This document shows positions 37,901 through 47,255 of a stretch of 64,000 bases of DNA, piece by piece (position 1 is the stretch's first letter; the number at the start of each line of letters is the position of its first letter). The notes beneath the pieces are model-generated. The model had not been told where the DNA came from, did no database searches, and was given only the letters and a program-made list of their open reading frames with translations. Location of the stretch: the NCBI RefSeq assembly GCF_949628265.1, contig NC_088789.1, positions 21,941,883-22,005,882 on the forward strand. Direction: 5' to 3'. This DNA is from Cloeon dipterum. Its lineage: Eukaryota > Arthropoda > Insecta > Ephemeroptera > Baetidae. A program made the translations under genes and the position numbers.

Positions 37901-40900
37901 GGGCTGCTTTAAATATATGCCACGAATTCCGATCGCTCCCTGCAGTCATTACGAGCTGGCGAGGCGAATCGTGGTGTGCGCGACAAAAAGTTAGCGAGTG
38001 TGCCATTAGAAGAAGCTCATAAATATGCAAATCAAATTTGCTAATCAACTACCTGGAAATCGGCGCTAATCTTAATGTCGTTGCTGAAAATAACACGTCG
38101 TGCTGCCATTGATTTATGTCGGCAAACAACATTAATTTCAGCAATTAAGAAAATTCTGGCCTCATAACTTTGTTTTCAAAATTTTCTGATCCTCAAAAAT
38201 TCCGAGATTGGCTCGAAAGTTTTTATTTAATTAAAAAAATAGGGAATACATTCTGTTTGGGTATAAGGATCTGTCCAAAATTCAAGAATTTGTGATGGGA
38301 ATTTTAATTTTGTGGTCACTTCAGCTTTACTGTCGGGAATTAGGGGTTTTTTAAACGAGTTCAGCAAATCTGATCCGATTTCTCTTTCATATCTGTGGCC
38401 AAAAATATGCATAGTAAAATTAATAATGTAAGAAAGGCCTCTACTGTTGGCATTAGAAAATTTCCCCTCATTTTCAAACTTTCCAAAATATTTTTCTCTT
38501 TAAATAGTAAAAATCAGGTCCACTTAATATAATTGAAACTGTTTGTATCTTTTATTTTGAGCTGAAAAGAAGCTTATTAATAAACTTGGATTTTTGATGC
38601 TTGAAATAAGTAAAAACGGATGTTGTGGTTTTCGTTCCCTATCGCTTTATGCTTGCTACATTTCCTTCGTTGAGTAGTGGCAAAAAGGTTCTGTGGGTTC
38701 GCACGTACTATTCCGGTTTGATGTCGTCCGGCAAGTATTCAAAGCCGGCCTCGCAAATTGTGCTGAAATCAAGCCCAGAGGTCGTGGAGCGATCGCAGGA
38801 GATGGAATCGAAAGCAATTTGCGAAGAACAAAGAGTTCGGGTCGTTGGGCGCGATCGCTCGAGGGTGGCGGAATGAGAGACGCGCCTCATTTGGCAGTCC
38901 AATCATGGGGACGTGGTGATTAAGGCGGCGGAGAAAGTGTTTTTTCGCCGCTCACAAAAGCACTTTATTACCCGTGTCCATCGCTCTGGCTCGTTGGCTC
39001 GCGAGTGCTCACTCGTTATTCTAAATTACGCCGCGGCAAACAATGAGCGCGCGGGCAAAAAAGCCGCTCGGCTGCTTTTGATGCGGATTCTGATTTGCCG
39101 CTAAAATCACTTTCTAGACGCACTGAATAAATAATTGGCCGGGCGACCGACAAAAAAAATGAGTGGACTTAATTGGAATGTCGTTAGTCAACGCGAAATA
39201 TTTGCCATTTTGCAGGCGTGATCGCCGCCGCCGACTCGTCTGAGGAGACCGTCGAGACGGGCCGCTCGTGCGCCTCGACCCCCGTCGTCCCCGGGGCCAC
39301 CCTGGTTTGGGTCAAGGGGCCGATGACCACCAATGGCGTCACCGAGGGCACCGAGCTGCAGTTCCAGTGCAACGAGGGGCTCAGAGACACCGAGGCGCCC
39401 TGCGAGCTCAGCAAAGTCCGCTGCATCAACGGAAAATGGCACGGCAGACTTCCAAAGTGTGGTAAGTCAAAAGAGATATAGCTAAAAAAAAATTAAAACT
39501 CCGTAGATATCCAAAGTTATTTTTAATGATAAGTTTTTGGATCCTTTTTAAATATTATATATAATTTTATAGTTAATATTTTCATACAACTTTTTATTTT
39601 ATCAAATATAAAATTTTGAAAATATAAATATAATATACAATTACTCGAGAGAAGACGTCTACACTTTTAATTAAATTTAATTTGTTATCGAAAATTTGTC
39701 TTGATGTCTTAGACATGGTTTCCAGATATTAAAAAAACTGGAACAGAGTCAATTTTGTTCAAATTGTTTCGCTTGAAAATTTTAGGAATCAATTAACTAG
39801 CAAATTTTGAATTTGAAATAAAAATATATTATTTTCTTTAAATTGACATAGAGATTTACAATTGAGTAAAAGTTAAATTAAGAGATAAAAAGACATGATT
39901 ATTTACAGTTTAATTTTTTAATTGATTTGACCGTCTTTCAATTTTTGTTTTCAGAGGAGTTCCAGGGCTGCCTGCCCCTGCCGAGCATCCCGCACGGCGC
40001 CTTATTCGGCCTGGCAGCTGACGGCAGGTACAGGGTCGGCGCCAGGGTGGCTTACACGTGCCAGCCCGGCTTCAGACTGCGCGGCAATCCCGTCTTTTCT
40101 TGCGAGACCTCCGGCTGCTGGCAGCCGGCCATGCTTCCAGACTGCGTCGCCGATGACCAGCCGTTCTATCGTGAGTTTTGCTATGACAAATTTTGAGCAA
40201 TGCGATAATTACTGCGTGCATGTGTGGCAACGGCTAGGCGACGACTCTTTTATATAGACTGGCGGCGATAATGACGCTAAAGGAAAGTTTAATTGTTTAC
40301 AACTTCTTTTCCACAATTACAAGTGTAAAAATAGACGCGACGCATTTAGTTCGAGTTTTTCACTTATGGTAGCGAGACCCAAAAGGAATAATCAGGCTGG
40401 AATAATTTCACGCGCTCTGACCGACCGATCGTGTCCGATTTTCTGACTCAGCTTGAGTGATTGGAAGCCGAGGAAGGATTGCTTTGACGGCGCTGCACCG
40501 GCTGACCTTGCTTCGCGAGCTGCTGCACTCGCGCGCGATTTCGCGGTGCGTGTTCCCACGCCGCCAAATACTGGATGAGTGTCACGTACCGTCATAAAGC
40601 TGCAAAAAGGCCGGTTAATTCGTCTGTTCGCTCGCTCAGCCAACCAGCCAGAGAAATAAATATAAATCAGAGATGTTCCGATGCCGCGCGCATATTCCGC
40701 CGTCTTAATCTTGATCGGAATAGAGATTAATTTTTTAGCAGCGCACCGATTGTATCGCTCCACAGTCGCAATTTATTTCGCTCATTTCGATTCAGAAATT
40801 AAATTTCTTCGCCTGTGTAGAGTATTTTGGAGCAGTTAAAATAATGTTTATCACTTCTTCGTGGTGGCTTCGGTAACTTGATACTGTTTATTTAGAGACG

Positions 40901-43900
40901 GTCGGTCGCTTTCAAACACATAAAAAGAAAGACGTCTTGGAGATAGAATTGAGGAGCATGATTTTTCGAATTTATTTTATATTTTAATGGCTAGGCGCAA
41001 AAATTTAAATACATCAATAATTTAATTTAATTTAAATGACATGTCAGTTATTTTTACGGGTACGGTGTTACCCGGTCGATTTCGTCAACGACTTACAGAA
41101 TACGTGCAACTCGCCCCTTTTCTAGATATTAGGGTGCCCAGGAAAGAGATTAAGGGCATTTATTTGAATTTTGTTAACCCAAAAATTTCAATTTGAACAT
41201 AAATTTAATAAATTAATCCTTTTTTGGTGTCCCAAAATTGACGGTTGGTCTTTGCCTCTTTTCAATTTCAGTGACGGGTCTGACGCGGGGCTGGGAAGAC
41301 TACTCTCTGAGCCCCGGGGCAGCGCTGCTGGCCTCCCTGGGCACCTCGCTGGCCGTCATGGCCGTGCTGATGGTGGTCTGCCTGGCCGTCATTTGCCGCC
41401 GCCGTCGCAGCCGCAGCGGCCGATCCGCTTCCGGGGGCCGGCAGCGTTCGTCCCGCCTCCACCACTGGCCCGACGACAGCCCCGATGCCGCGCCCCAGCC
41501 ACCCCCGACGTTGCTGCCCCCCGACCCAGACAGGGTGGCGCTCATCGCTTTTGCTGACGGTCTCCAAGTTGGACAGGTAATTTTGTTTTTAATTTTTACA
41601 TTTGTTTTTTAATTAATATTTTAGTTTTAAAGAATATTTAGTTAAAATTTGTTTTCATTTGGTAGATTATCAATTTTATTCGTGTTTGTGGAATTGCCTT
41701 TACTTTGAAGAGAAAATTGCGTAAAAAATTAAAATATATAAGTTGAAGGAAAAGAAAGGTTCTAGATTCTTGATCAAATCATACATTTTGAACCCCCTCA
41801 ACCTGTTTGTACAATCAAGCATTCCATCTTTAATTTTCTTTTCTTCATTTAACTACCAGCCAGGAAACCTCATTTGGTTAAAATTAAATTTTGTATTTCA
41901 ATTATAAAACTGTAAATAAATATTTAAGGAGCTAGTTTTATGAGGCAGTCAGTTTTCAAACTGTTGAATTTTAATACGGACTAAAATGTTTTGGAAATGT
42001 TCTATATCAAAAGGGCTGTTTGTTAAGGGTTCCAACGTGGCCAATTAAATGTGGCTTCTGGCTTGATATGCTTAAAATGCAATTATTGTTATTCAAGGTG
42101 CATGTGAGAAAAAATTCCGCAATTAAACGTGCAAATTTCTCTGTGCTCGTTCTTGCCTAATATTTGGCTGAAACTTTACCTAGAAAACCACAGAAACAGT
42201 AAAAACCGTTAAATATGTACGAATATTGTCGACTATTTCCCCCCCCCCCAAAAAAAACATAAAATTCACAACCCAATTTCATCTGTTCCTTTATATGCCC
42301 GGATAAAATCAAGTTTCCGAGTCCGTCTCTATAATTTAAAATAATAAAATCTGGAGCCAATCTGCTGTGCGAAAGCAGCTTAACTGTAAAAATAAACTCT
42401 TCTACAAATCGGATAATTGAGCTCTCGTGGCGCCGGTGAGTAACGAGGGTGCCGTCCGTCCGGCCGTCGGTGTATTTTCTTTTTTATTTTCGGTGTGAGA
42501 AAGTGTGCGGCTCGTTTCGCCTTGAGCAGGTCACGTGTGCCGGGGTCACAGGGCGCGCGCAATCAGATGCAAATCGAGGCCCGCGTGCGCGGCCGCCTCG
42601 TCAACGGCAATCACGCTCGAATGTGGCACTGGCCGCCGCCGGCCTATTAATCAGCCGAGTCGTCTTCCGTCCCGTCGGCTCGCCTTGTGAAAATAACGCA
42701 TAAAGATGAAATATCGCCGTCGCACACCGCCTGCCTCATAACGTACCTACGAGATTATTCTCCTTCTCCGTCAAACGGGACATTGTGTTGAACAAAAGCG
42801 CCAAGCTGGAGATTTGAACGCTCGCAAAGTGAGCATTCAATTTTTTACCGCCGTAAATTATATTTTTGAGTTGTGTGACACTCCGTGTAAGCACCCATCT
42901 ATGCGACGAGATTAATCAACTGCGTCCTCTATTTATGCTAGCTTTGAATTTTAGATGAGCAAGCACACGTCAGATCATTTGCAAAGATAAATTCCTGTGA
43001 ATTTTTATTTTTAAGTCTTGCATTGCTTGTGACCTTTAACTCGTCTCCCTCTTCTTTTTAAGAATTATTTTTCTTGTATTTTGTAACTCGATTAGTCAGT
43101 CATAATATTTTGACAGAGGTGTTCTTATTTATTTCTGCAACAAATTTCGTGAAAAGGTGTAGGCTACCTGCCCAGAAAAATTGAAATTTGTTTTATGTTG
43201 TACTTTCTCTATTTTGTATACTTACATTTAGCACAATTAAATCGCTATAATAGCACTTATGAGATTATTATGATATATTTTTTTAAATATAAATTTAAAT
43301 CCATATTTTAATTTTTTTATTTTACGGAAAAAACTAGATGAAATTATGATCTCAAGGGAAAAATATCTAAGCTTATCAATTCGTGGTTTCAAAAAAATCT
43401 CAAAATTTCAAATAAATTTTAAGCCGCATAATATTCGCTGAAATAATAGAATTTAAAAATTTCTAGAACAAAGCTCTATATATATATCAGTAATTACAAT
43501 TACCGACTAAAATTAAGCATCTAAAAAGTTTCCTTGGCAGGTAAAATTTTTTAATTTCATCAGTGTGATGTCAATTTTTAGATTCATAAATATGTTTCCT
43601 GCTGATCTGCAGGGAATATTTCCATATACATATCTTAAAAAAATGAATCAAATAAATAAACTCTTATTGTAATTAAAATCCCGTTTTTCTCTTTTTTTCC
43701 AGTCGGTTTTGCCCAGCTATGAGGAGGCGACTCGTGAGCGTGGAGGCAACCTGGCGCCCGGGGGCGGCATATTCTTCAACGCCCTCCATCGGGGTCGCTC
43801 GGGGCCCCAATGGACGGCCCTCTCTTCAGGCAGCGGACGTCGTGGCCGACGACACCAGCACGACCGGGACACGGACACTCTTTCCCACCATTCGCTGCAC

Positions 43901-46863
43901 GGCGGGATCTGCACCAGGCAGTCGTCCAGGTATTTCCTTTTTCAAATGCAGATTTTTCGGAGTAAAAACTCGAGGCATTTTTGCGAAACATCCAGACAAA
44001 AATGCAAGAATATAATGGTTAGTGTTTCTTCAGTTAACGTGCAGTATTCCGGTTCCAACGGGGCCCGATGGCGCCACGATTAGAATTTCACTGCGTGGTT
44101 TTAGTGGGAGGCAACATTTTTTGTGAAATGCGTTGAATTCTGCTTAATTTATCGCTGTATCAAAGCAAACTGCAACGGTAATCACTGAGAGGGCTCGCAA
44201 AAAACCACATAATTCCAAAGAAGATAAATTATCATTTGTTTTGTTGACCATAATTATTTAATGCTAGACGATCCAAATAAATAGTTTTGAAAAAAAAAAT
44301 CAAGTGCCACTGTTTTTACAAAATTGTGGAATTTTGCTTGCAAAAAAACATAAGTGCATTTTTGCGCATTGGCAAGCCCTAAATTCTCCAAGGTTGATAG
44401 CGAGCGGAAGTTGTCAATTTTGCTGCAAATTAGCAAATACGCAGAAACCCAGCGATATTCCGAAATGAAGCAACAAAAATTCCGGCGCAAGCACGCTAAT
44501 TGCTTCGAGCGGGGTGAATGCGGCGGCGCGTCGCAGCAACCGCAAGCCCATCAATCTTGATTAATATTATTGGCAAAAAGAAAAATGGCCAAAGCTTAAT
44601 CGCGCCTTATTTATGGCCACTTTGCGAGATAAAATCGAACGATTTGCGGAGAAATTCGGAAACGATGCGGCTGGCGCGCGCGAGAGCTTTCCAACCTATA
44701 AGTGTGAGGGAAAGTGTAAAAAGAGCAACCTTTAAATTAGGAATTTCGAAAACTATAAAATACAGACAAATACAAGTAAATAACAGATGATGGCATTTTT
44801 TTTTTCGGATACTTGATTTGCGATTTCAGAATCAATCTATATACTCTGCTTTCTGCTTTCTTGGGGTAGAAAGATTTCATTAAAGGTCCTGCTGAAAACC
44901 AAAATCAGTTCAGCAAATTGTACACAATTTAAGGCAAAAATTCTAAGCAATAATGCCTGAAATTTTCAAATAACCTGTGGTGAAATTTATATTGGCACCA
45001 TGAAACACTAATAATTTTTAGTATCGACTTATTTGCAAGTTAAAATTGCATTTACTTTGCTAAAAAAAACCTGTAAAAAATTCATTTTATTCAATGTTTC
45101 ATATGATTTAGTCTAAAATAAATCAAAATGAATTCGATAAGCAACATTCAATCCTCAAAAGTCCGATATCTTCCATGAACGTGGGGGATTTTGAGTTTTA
45201 TATTAAACTACGTTGCCAAAATCCGATTTTTTCACATCCCTGCTCATATGTTTGGGCCGCAGTATCCATCAGGCTGGGCCACCGCGGGCGACAACCGCTC
45301 AATTAGCGTGTTTCTCGTTACGGCGCCCGCGGCCTGGGCCAAGCGAGCTAAGAGCCGAAAAGCTGGCGGATCGTTTCGACCGTTCGTTCGTTCTCCGTGA
45401 TTTATTGGCGACGCGAAAAAATTAGAAATGGCACGCTCATTACCCCGGCAAATCATACGCATTTGCGGCCATTACGGAAATTGAGTCTCGCCGGGTTTTT
45501 TGCCGCACTGACCGGTTGGCCCGATGTAGATTTCGCAAGCGTGAAGCCTCGGACAATGAGAGATTTTATATTTATCGCCGCGGCCGCGGCCACAGCCACT
45601 GCCGAGGGGAGAAAATAATTGATTTGTGCGTGAGAAGCGCGGTCATGCGAGCCGAATCCGAATTTCGACGGCCCCTGCGAAAGTCAATTAAGTGCGCGAC
45701 ACTCGTTAAAAACGGCGATAAAACACTCGGTATGCAAATTACGTGGCATCAAAAGTGGTTTTTAATGCGGGCGCGCAAAAAAACAGTAATTTTTGCCGCG
45801 AACATGGATGTTTGCTCGTCAAACATCGGCAGTAAAAGCCGCGTTTTTGCATTTAATCCGATAGATTCGGCAGCTTGTGCCAATATTTGGATTATTTTAA
45901 TGGACTTTTGAATGTACGCTAATTGAAATTTGCATATAAATCGCGAAAAGCGTTTTTCTGCTTGCTTAGGCTACTACAAACTTTGGTAGATAGTTAAAGA
46001 CTAATAGCCAAATTTACAAGGGTCTCTTTTTTATGCAAAAAGGTTAAATTACGCGTAGAAAATAACTATTGCGTGAATTTCTCTCAATTTTTTTAAATAA
46101 AATCTTATTTTTGCTAATTTTAGTATGTAATTCAATTTTTATTGGTGAAGAAACGCAAGAGGTAACCAAATGTTTTTTTACGTTTCGCAGCACAAGCCAC
46201 TCGGCAAGCCTCCGCTCGTACGCCGTGGACCTGACGGGCTCGACGGACACGATGGCCGCGACGAGCGACGGCTCGACCACCGTGACGCTGGACACTGTCA
46301 GCTCGCACGGCGCCTCGTCCATCGCGTCCGGCAGCGCCTCCTGCAGGGCCATCTGCGGAAGCCTTGCCTCTTTTGACACCAGCTCCGTCCTCAACACTGA
46401 CGGTGAGTTTCAGGAAAATACCCAAATCTAACTTCTTGTCCTTCTTGCAAGTTAGATTGGTGTTCTTGCACGTCCATTTGAACTTCTTGCACATTAAATT
46501 AGAGTTCTTGCACGTTCAATAATTGATTTTTTTGCTTGTTAATTTGGACTTTTGGAGTTTGTTGGAAATTTTCTTTGTATTTTCAATCTCAGAATAAAGG
46601 GACAATCCAATTTTTAACTGTATTTATTGAAATGATGGAAGCGTGCTGGTATTTCCGGAATTTCCGTTGAACTGTCTTTTTCCTATTTCCCACCCATTTA
46701 CAAAATCCTGTTCATTGTGCTGTTTGCGAATAAAATTCCTGCAATTTCTGTTCCAGGCGTGCCTCTTCTTGAGGAGAGCGAGTTGGAGGCGGCCGGCGAG
46801 CGGCCAGAGGAGGCGGCCCTCGAGGAAGCGGCCTCCGGCGAGCCAAAGCAGGGCACGTGCTAG
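10909..46863 (+). CDS. Type I membrane protein with five sushi (CCP) domains, SUSD4-like
   Basis: Probable cell-surface adhesion, complement-like or synaptic receptor; ligand unknown. Ten coding exons: 10909-10984, 11068-11271, 11345-11536, 12247-12438, 39216-39461, 39955-40170, 41272-41576, 43703-43929, 46191-46402, 46757-46863; 1977 nt, 658 residues. A signal peptide (about 1-18) is followed by five sushi domains, one per exon, each flanked by phase-1 introns (residues about 36-91, 94-157, 162-218, 233-303, 307-369). A transmembrane helix (about 392-417) precedes RRRR. The tail (about 240 residues) has LPSYEEA at 480-486, a His/Arg-rich stretch and a long Ser/Thr-rich stretch. Mammalian SUSD4 has four sushi domains, one helix and PY-type motifs that bind NEDD4 ligases, so this is the closest family by layout; orthology is inferred. 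Domains 4 and 5 each carry a fifth cysteine. Intron 4 is 26.8 kb. Confidence 0.88.
11537..12246 (+). other. Intron 3 of the sushi gene, AT-rich, with a hairpin element
   Basis: 710-base intron between sushi exons 2 and 3. Mostly AT-rich. The only structured part is the inverted-repeat element at 11967-12108. Confidence 0.8.
11967..12108. repeat. 142-bp inverted-repeat element (hairpin/MITE-like)
   Basis: A 25-base perfect inverted repeat, TCGTCCTGGTCCCGGC at 11967 continuing to 11991, and its complement at 12084-12108. Imperfect pairing extends inward by about 25 more bases (GTCAACCAACA against TTCAACAACCAAA). The element is GC-richer than the flanking intron. No clear target duplication is visible. 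It lies in transcribed intron sequence, so the RNA can fold into a long stem. Confidence 0.75.
12439..13090. other. Start of intron 4: GC-rich, CpG-rich block
   Basis: Begins straight after the sushi 3 donor. GC-rich with CAATTA/TTAATC motifs among runs such as GCCGCCGCCGAG. No exon or RNA gene seen. Possible regulatory DNA. Confidence 0.4.
13091..14150. other. AT-rich stretch of intron 4
   Basis: Homopolymer-rich A/T sequence with no open frame, repeat or RNA gene that I can support. Confidence 0.6.
14151..15960. promoter_or_regulatory. Candidate regulatory block 1 (GC/CpG-rich, homeodomain-type motifs)
   Basis: Long CpG-rich block. Five TTAATTA- or TAATTA-type motifs fall between about 14298 and 14570, next to CT tracts (about 14650-14665 and 15495-15515) and cores such as GATAAT and ATTTAT. 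No coding signal survives: open frames here are broken shadows of the high GC. Enhancer function is an inference from composition only. Confidence 0.3.
15961..16990. other. Mostly AT-rich intron 4 sequence
   Basis: AT-rich apart from a balanced part at about 16200-16560. Nothing recognisable. Confidence 0.5.
16991..18280. promoter_or_regulatory. Candidate regulatory block 2
   Basis: GC-rich, CpG-rich sequence in two parts (about 16990-17420 and 17560-18240) with repeated ATTAATT, TAATTAG and TTTATG motifs. A 156-codon frame at 17545-18015 lacks an ATG start and resembles nothing; I treat it as chance. Confidence 0.25.
18480..18695 (+). repeat. Diverged copy of the TTAAAG-family repeat
   Basis: Matches the full copy at 49486-49933 over several blocks, for example CACCGTTGGATAGATCGCAA here against GCCGTTGGACAGATCTCGAC there, followed by AGAGGAATCG in both, then TTGG.CAAAT and GGTCCTTTTTT. 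Ends are not identifiable. Found by eye; many substitutions and small gaps. Confidence 0.55.
19021..20500. promoter_or_regulatory. Candidate regulatory block 3
   Basis: GC-rich block with dense homeodomain-type cores: GATTAATTAATTACC near 19085, GATTAATTAG near 19142, CATAATTAATGGG near 19991, TATTAATTGG near 20083. An AT-rich break lies at about 19550-19720. No gene seen. Confidence 0.3.
20501..25090. promoter_or_regulatory. Candidate regulatory region 4 (compound)
   Basis: Several GC-rich blocks (about 20640-20940, 21120-21620, 21830-22300, 22500-23900, 24150-25080) with short AT-rich gaps. Contains CT/GAGA tracts (about 22744-22762), an alternating CG tract (23784-23795) and repeated CATAAATT, TTAATTA and GATAAAT motifs. 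No exon, tRNA or transposon recognised. Confidence 0.25.
25091..26240. other. AT-rich stretch of intron 4
   Basis: AT-rich, with no gene, repeat or RNA I can support. Confidence 0.55.
26241..27010. promoter_or_regulatory. Candidate regulatory block 5 with (CG)7 tract
   Basis: Very CpG-rich block. Contains a pure alternating (CG)7 tract at 26872-26885 and a run of GCCGCGCC-like repeats at about 26720-26755. Short frames on both strands are composition shadows. Confidence 0.3.
27157..27403. mobile_element. Non-autonomous hAT-type MITE, 247 bp
   Basis: Terminal inverted repeats start CAGTGTTCC (27157-27165) and end GGAACACTG (27395-27403); CAG-type tips are typical of hAT elements. The flanks are CTAAATAT (27149-27156) and CTAGATAT (27404-27411), an 8-bp target duplication with one mismatch, the length hAT transposases make. 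The interior repeats AGCCGGCTTT, ATCCGG and TTTAAACC motifs in both orientations and carries a perfect palindrome, GGTGGTTTAAACC - T - GGTTTAAACCACC (27341-27367). No transposase; mobility would need a partner elsewhere. The duplication mismatch suggests moderate age. Confidence 0.85.
27412..28680. other. AT-rich stretch of intron 4
   Basis: AT-rich sequence. Only a diverged repeat around 28440-28580 is recognisable (listed separately). Confidence 0.5.
28440..28580 (+). repeat. Diverged copy of interspersed family B
   Basis: Resembles 35890-36010: both carry TTGC...GCTCATnTGnTGGTC followed by a short spacer, AGCTCAAAA/AGGTCAAAAA, and GTCGACnnGCTGAC/GTCGACCGTC. Relationship judged by eye. Confidence 0.35.
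28681..29500. promoter_or_regulatory. Candidate regulatory block 6 with simple repeats
   Basis: GC-rich block holding a (GAGC)n-like tract (28851-28887), tandem CAGC/CAGT units (29040-29064), GCCGCCGCCGCC (about 29278-29297) and TTAATT cores. No gene. Confidence 0.3.
29501..30500. other. AT-rich stretch of intron 4
   Basis: No gene or repeat that I can support. Confidence 0.5.
30501..31860. promoter_or_regulatory. Candidate regulatory block 7
   Basis: Two GC-rich parts (about 30510-31040 and 31390-31840). Contains CTAATTAAAGC, TTAATAGG and a GAGA tract (GAGAGAGACAGAGAG, about 31654). A 174-codon minus frame (30520-31044) starts without ATG and matches nothing. Confidence 0.25.
31861..32870. 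other. AT-rich stretch of intron 4
   Basis: Nothing recognisable on either strand. Confidence 0.5.
32871..33830. promoter_or_regulatory. Candidate regulatory block 8
   Basis: GC-rich with GCTTAATTGATCG and GGCGTAATTACGG cores and several GGCCGGCC-type palindromes. No gene. Confidence 0.25.
34134..34503. repeat. Old imperfect inverted repeat (fold-back element), about 370 bp
   Basis: Left arm (34134 to about 34270) and right arm (about 34385-34503) are inverted copies. GTGTTTTGCAAATAT at the left tip pairs with ATGTTTGTAAAACAC at the right. CAAGGGTTTAGGGATGCT near the centre pairs with AGCACCCCTAAACCCTT. Divergence is high, so the element is old. No protein. The outer limit is uncertain. Confidence 0.6.
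34841..35640. promoter_or_regulatory. Candidate regulatory block 9
   Basis: CpG-rich block with TTGATTAATCACGCC, CAATTATAATTACGCG and ATCGATAATCG motifs. No exon. Between 35641 and 36200 the sequence is AT-rich and holds only a family B repeat. Confidence 0.25.
35890..36010 (+). repeat. Copy of interspersed family B
   Basis: Shares GATTTTGGAAGGTCAAAAA...TCGACCGTCTAAAATT...CAGGCCTATAG with 60255-60345 (ATAGGAAGGTCAGAAAAAA...CCGACCGTATAAATTT...CAGCCCTATTG). Ends unknown. Confidence 0.4.
36201..36790. promoter_or_regulatory. Candidate regulatory block 10 with (CAG)6
   Basis: GC-rich block with an in-line (CAG)6 at 36442-36459 and several CATAAAA and TTTAAACCG motifs. No gene. Confidence 0.25.
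36920..37209 (-). repeat. Diverged copy of the TTAAAG-family repeat, one intact terminus
   Basis: Ends with CAGTATCAATCCTCTTTAA (37191-37209), one base different from the terminus of the full copy at 50453. The body aligns in order with the copy at 50014-50453: AAAAATTCAAATTTTGCAAA, CTCAACCATATTTTTATTG, AATGCCACTTTTCAAA. The other end is not clear. Confidence 0.6.
37441..39215. promoter_or_regulatory. Candidate regulatory block 11, end of intron 4
   Basis: GC-rich parts at about 37440-38060 and 38690-39140 with CTG/GCTG-rich runs (about 37660-37780), TTAATTAGG and AATAAATAATTGG cores; the AT-rich gap at 38130-38680 holds nothing recognisable. Ends at the acceptor of sushi exon 4 (TTTTGCAG, 39215). 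Confidence 0.25.
39462..39954 (+). other. Intron 5 of the sushi gene
   Basis: 493 bases, strongly AT-rich, no structure. Confidence 0.85.
40171..41271 (+). other. Intron 6 of the sushi gene
   Basis: Has a GC-rich block at about 40380-40780 like those of intron 4; the rest is AT-rich. No gene. Confidence 0.7.
41577..43702 (+). other. Intron 7 of the sushi gene
   Basis: Mostly AT-rich. Contains a C-run followed by an A-run (42240-42257), a CpG-rich block (about 42420-42830) and a TA-rich run near 43480. No gene. Confidence 0.7.
43930..46190 (+). other. Intron 8 of the sushi gene
   Basis: AT-rich with CpG-rich blocks at about 44460-44690 and 45240-45720. The 131-codon frame inside the second block resembles nothing known. 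Confidence 0.7.
46441..46524 (+). repeat. Short tandem repeat, 21-bp unit, four copies
   Basis: Units start at 46441, 46462, 46483 and 46504, each beginning CTTCTTGCA or GTTCTTGCAC. Lies in intron 9 (46403-46756). Units share the first 10 bases and diverge afterwards. Confidence 0.75.
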
Positions 46864-47255
46864 TGCCATTCTTCGCAAGACTTGTAACCTCTCAGATTTA
46901 GTTTTTAACCTTTTAACCTATCTCGTTAGAAGTATTTTAATCGAAGGATAATGTCAGTACAAATAATGATTATACTACCATGTATGTAAAGCAATCGCAA
47001 TTAGCGACTCTCTACATTATAAGTTGCACTTCTTGGATAATTAAGATGTGTTAGTTCAGCCCCCCTTTGTTACATTGTCACAAACACACACACGCTGATG
47101 GGGAGAAGATGTCGCGTTCCGATTCCAGATTTACAGCCAATTAGCAGTGTGTTTACAGTGTGTCCCCTCGTGTTAGCCTCATTAATTCCAGCGTAAACGT
47201 GAAACGATAGCATAAATCTCCGGAAAAGAGTGCATGTGTAAATATTCGGAATAAA
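46864..47255 (+). other. 3' UTR of the sushi gene
   Basis: From the TAG at 46861-46863 to the first clear AATAAA at 47250-47255. Contains a (CA)5 tract near 47083. The 3' end is inferred from the signal only. Confidence 0.5.

Noticed and set aside
45516..45911. 131-codon frame in intron 8 of the sushi gene
   Set aside because: Falls in a CpG-rich block, resembles nothing and overlaps other frames of similar length.
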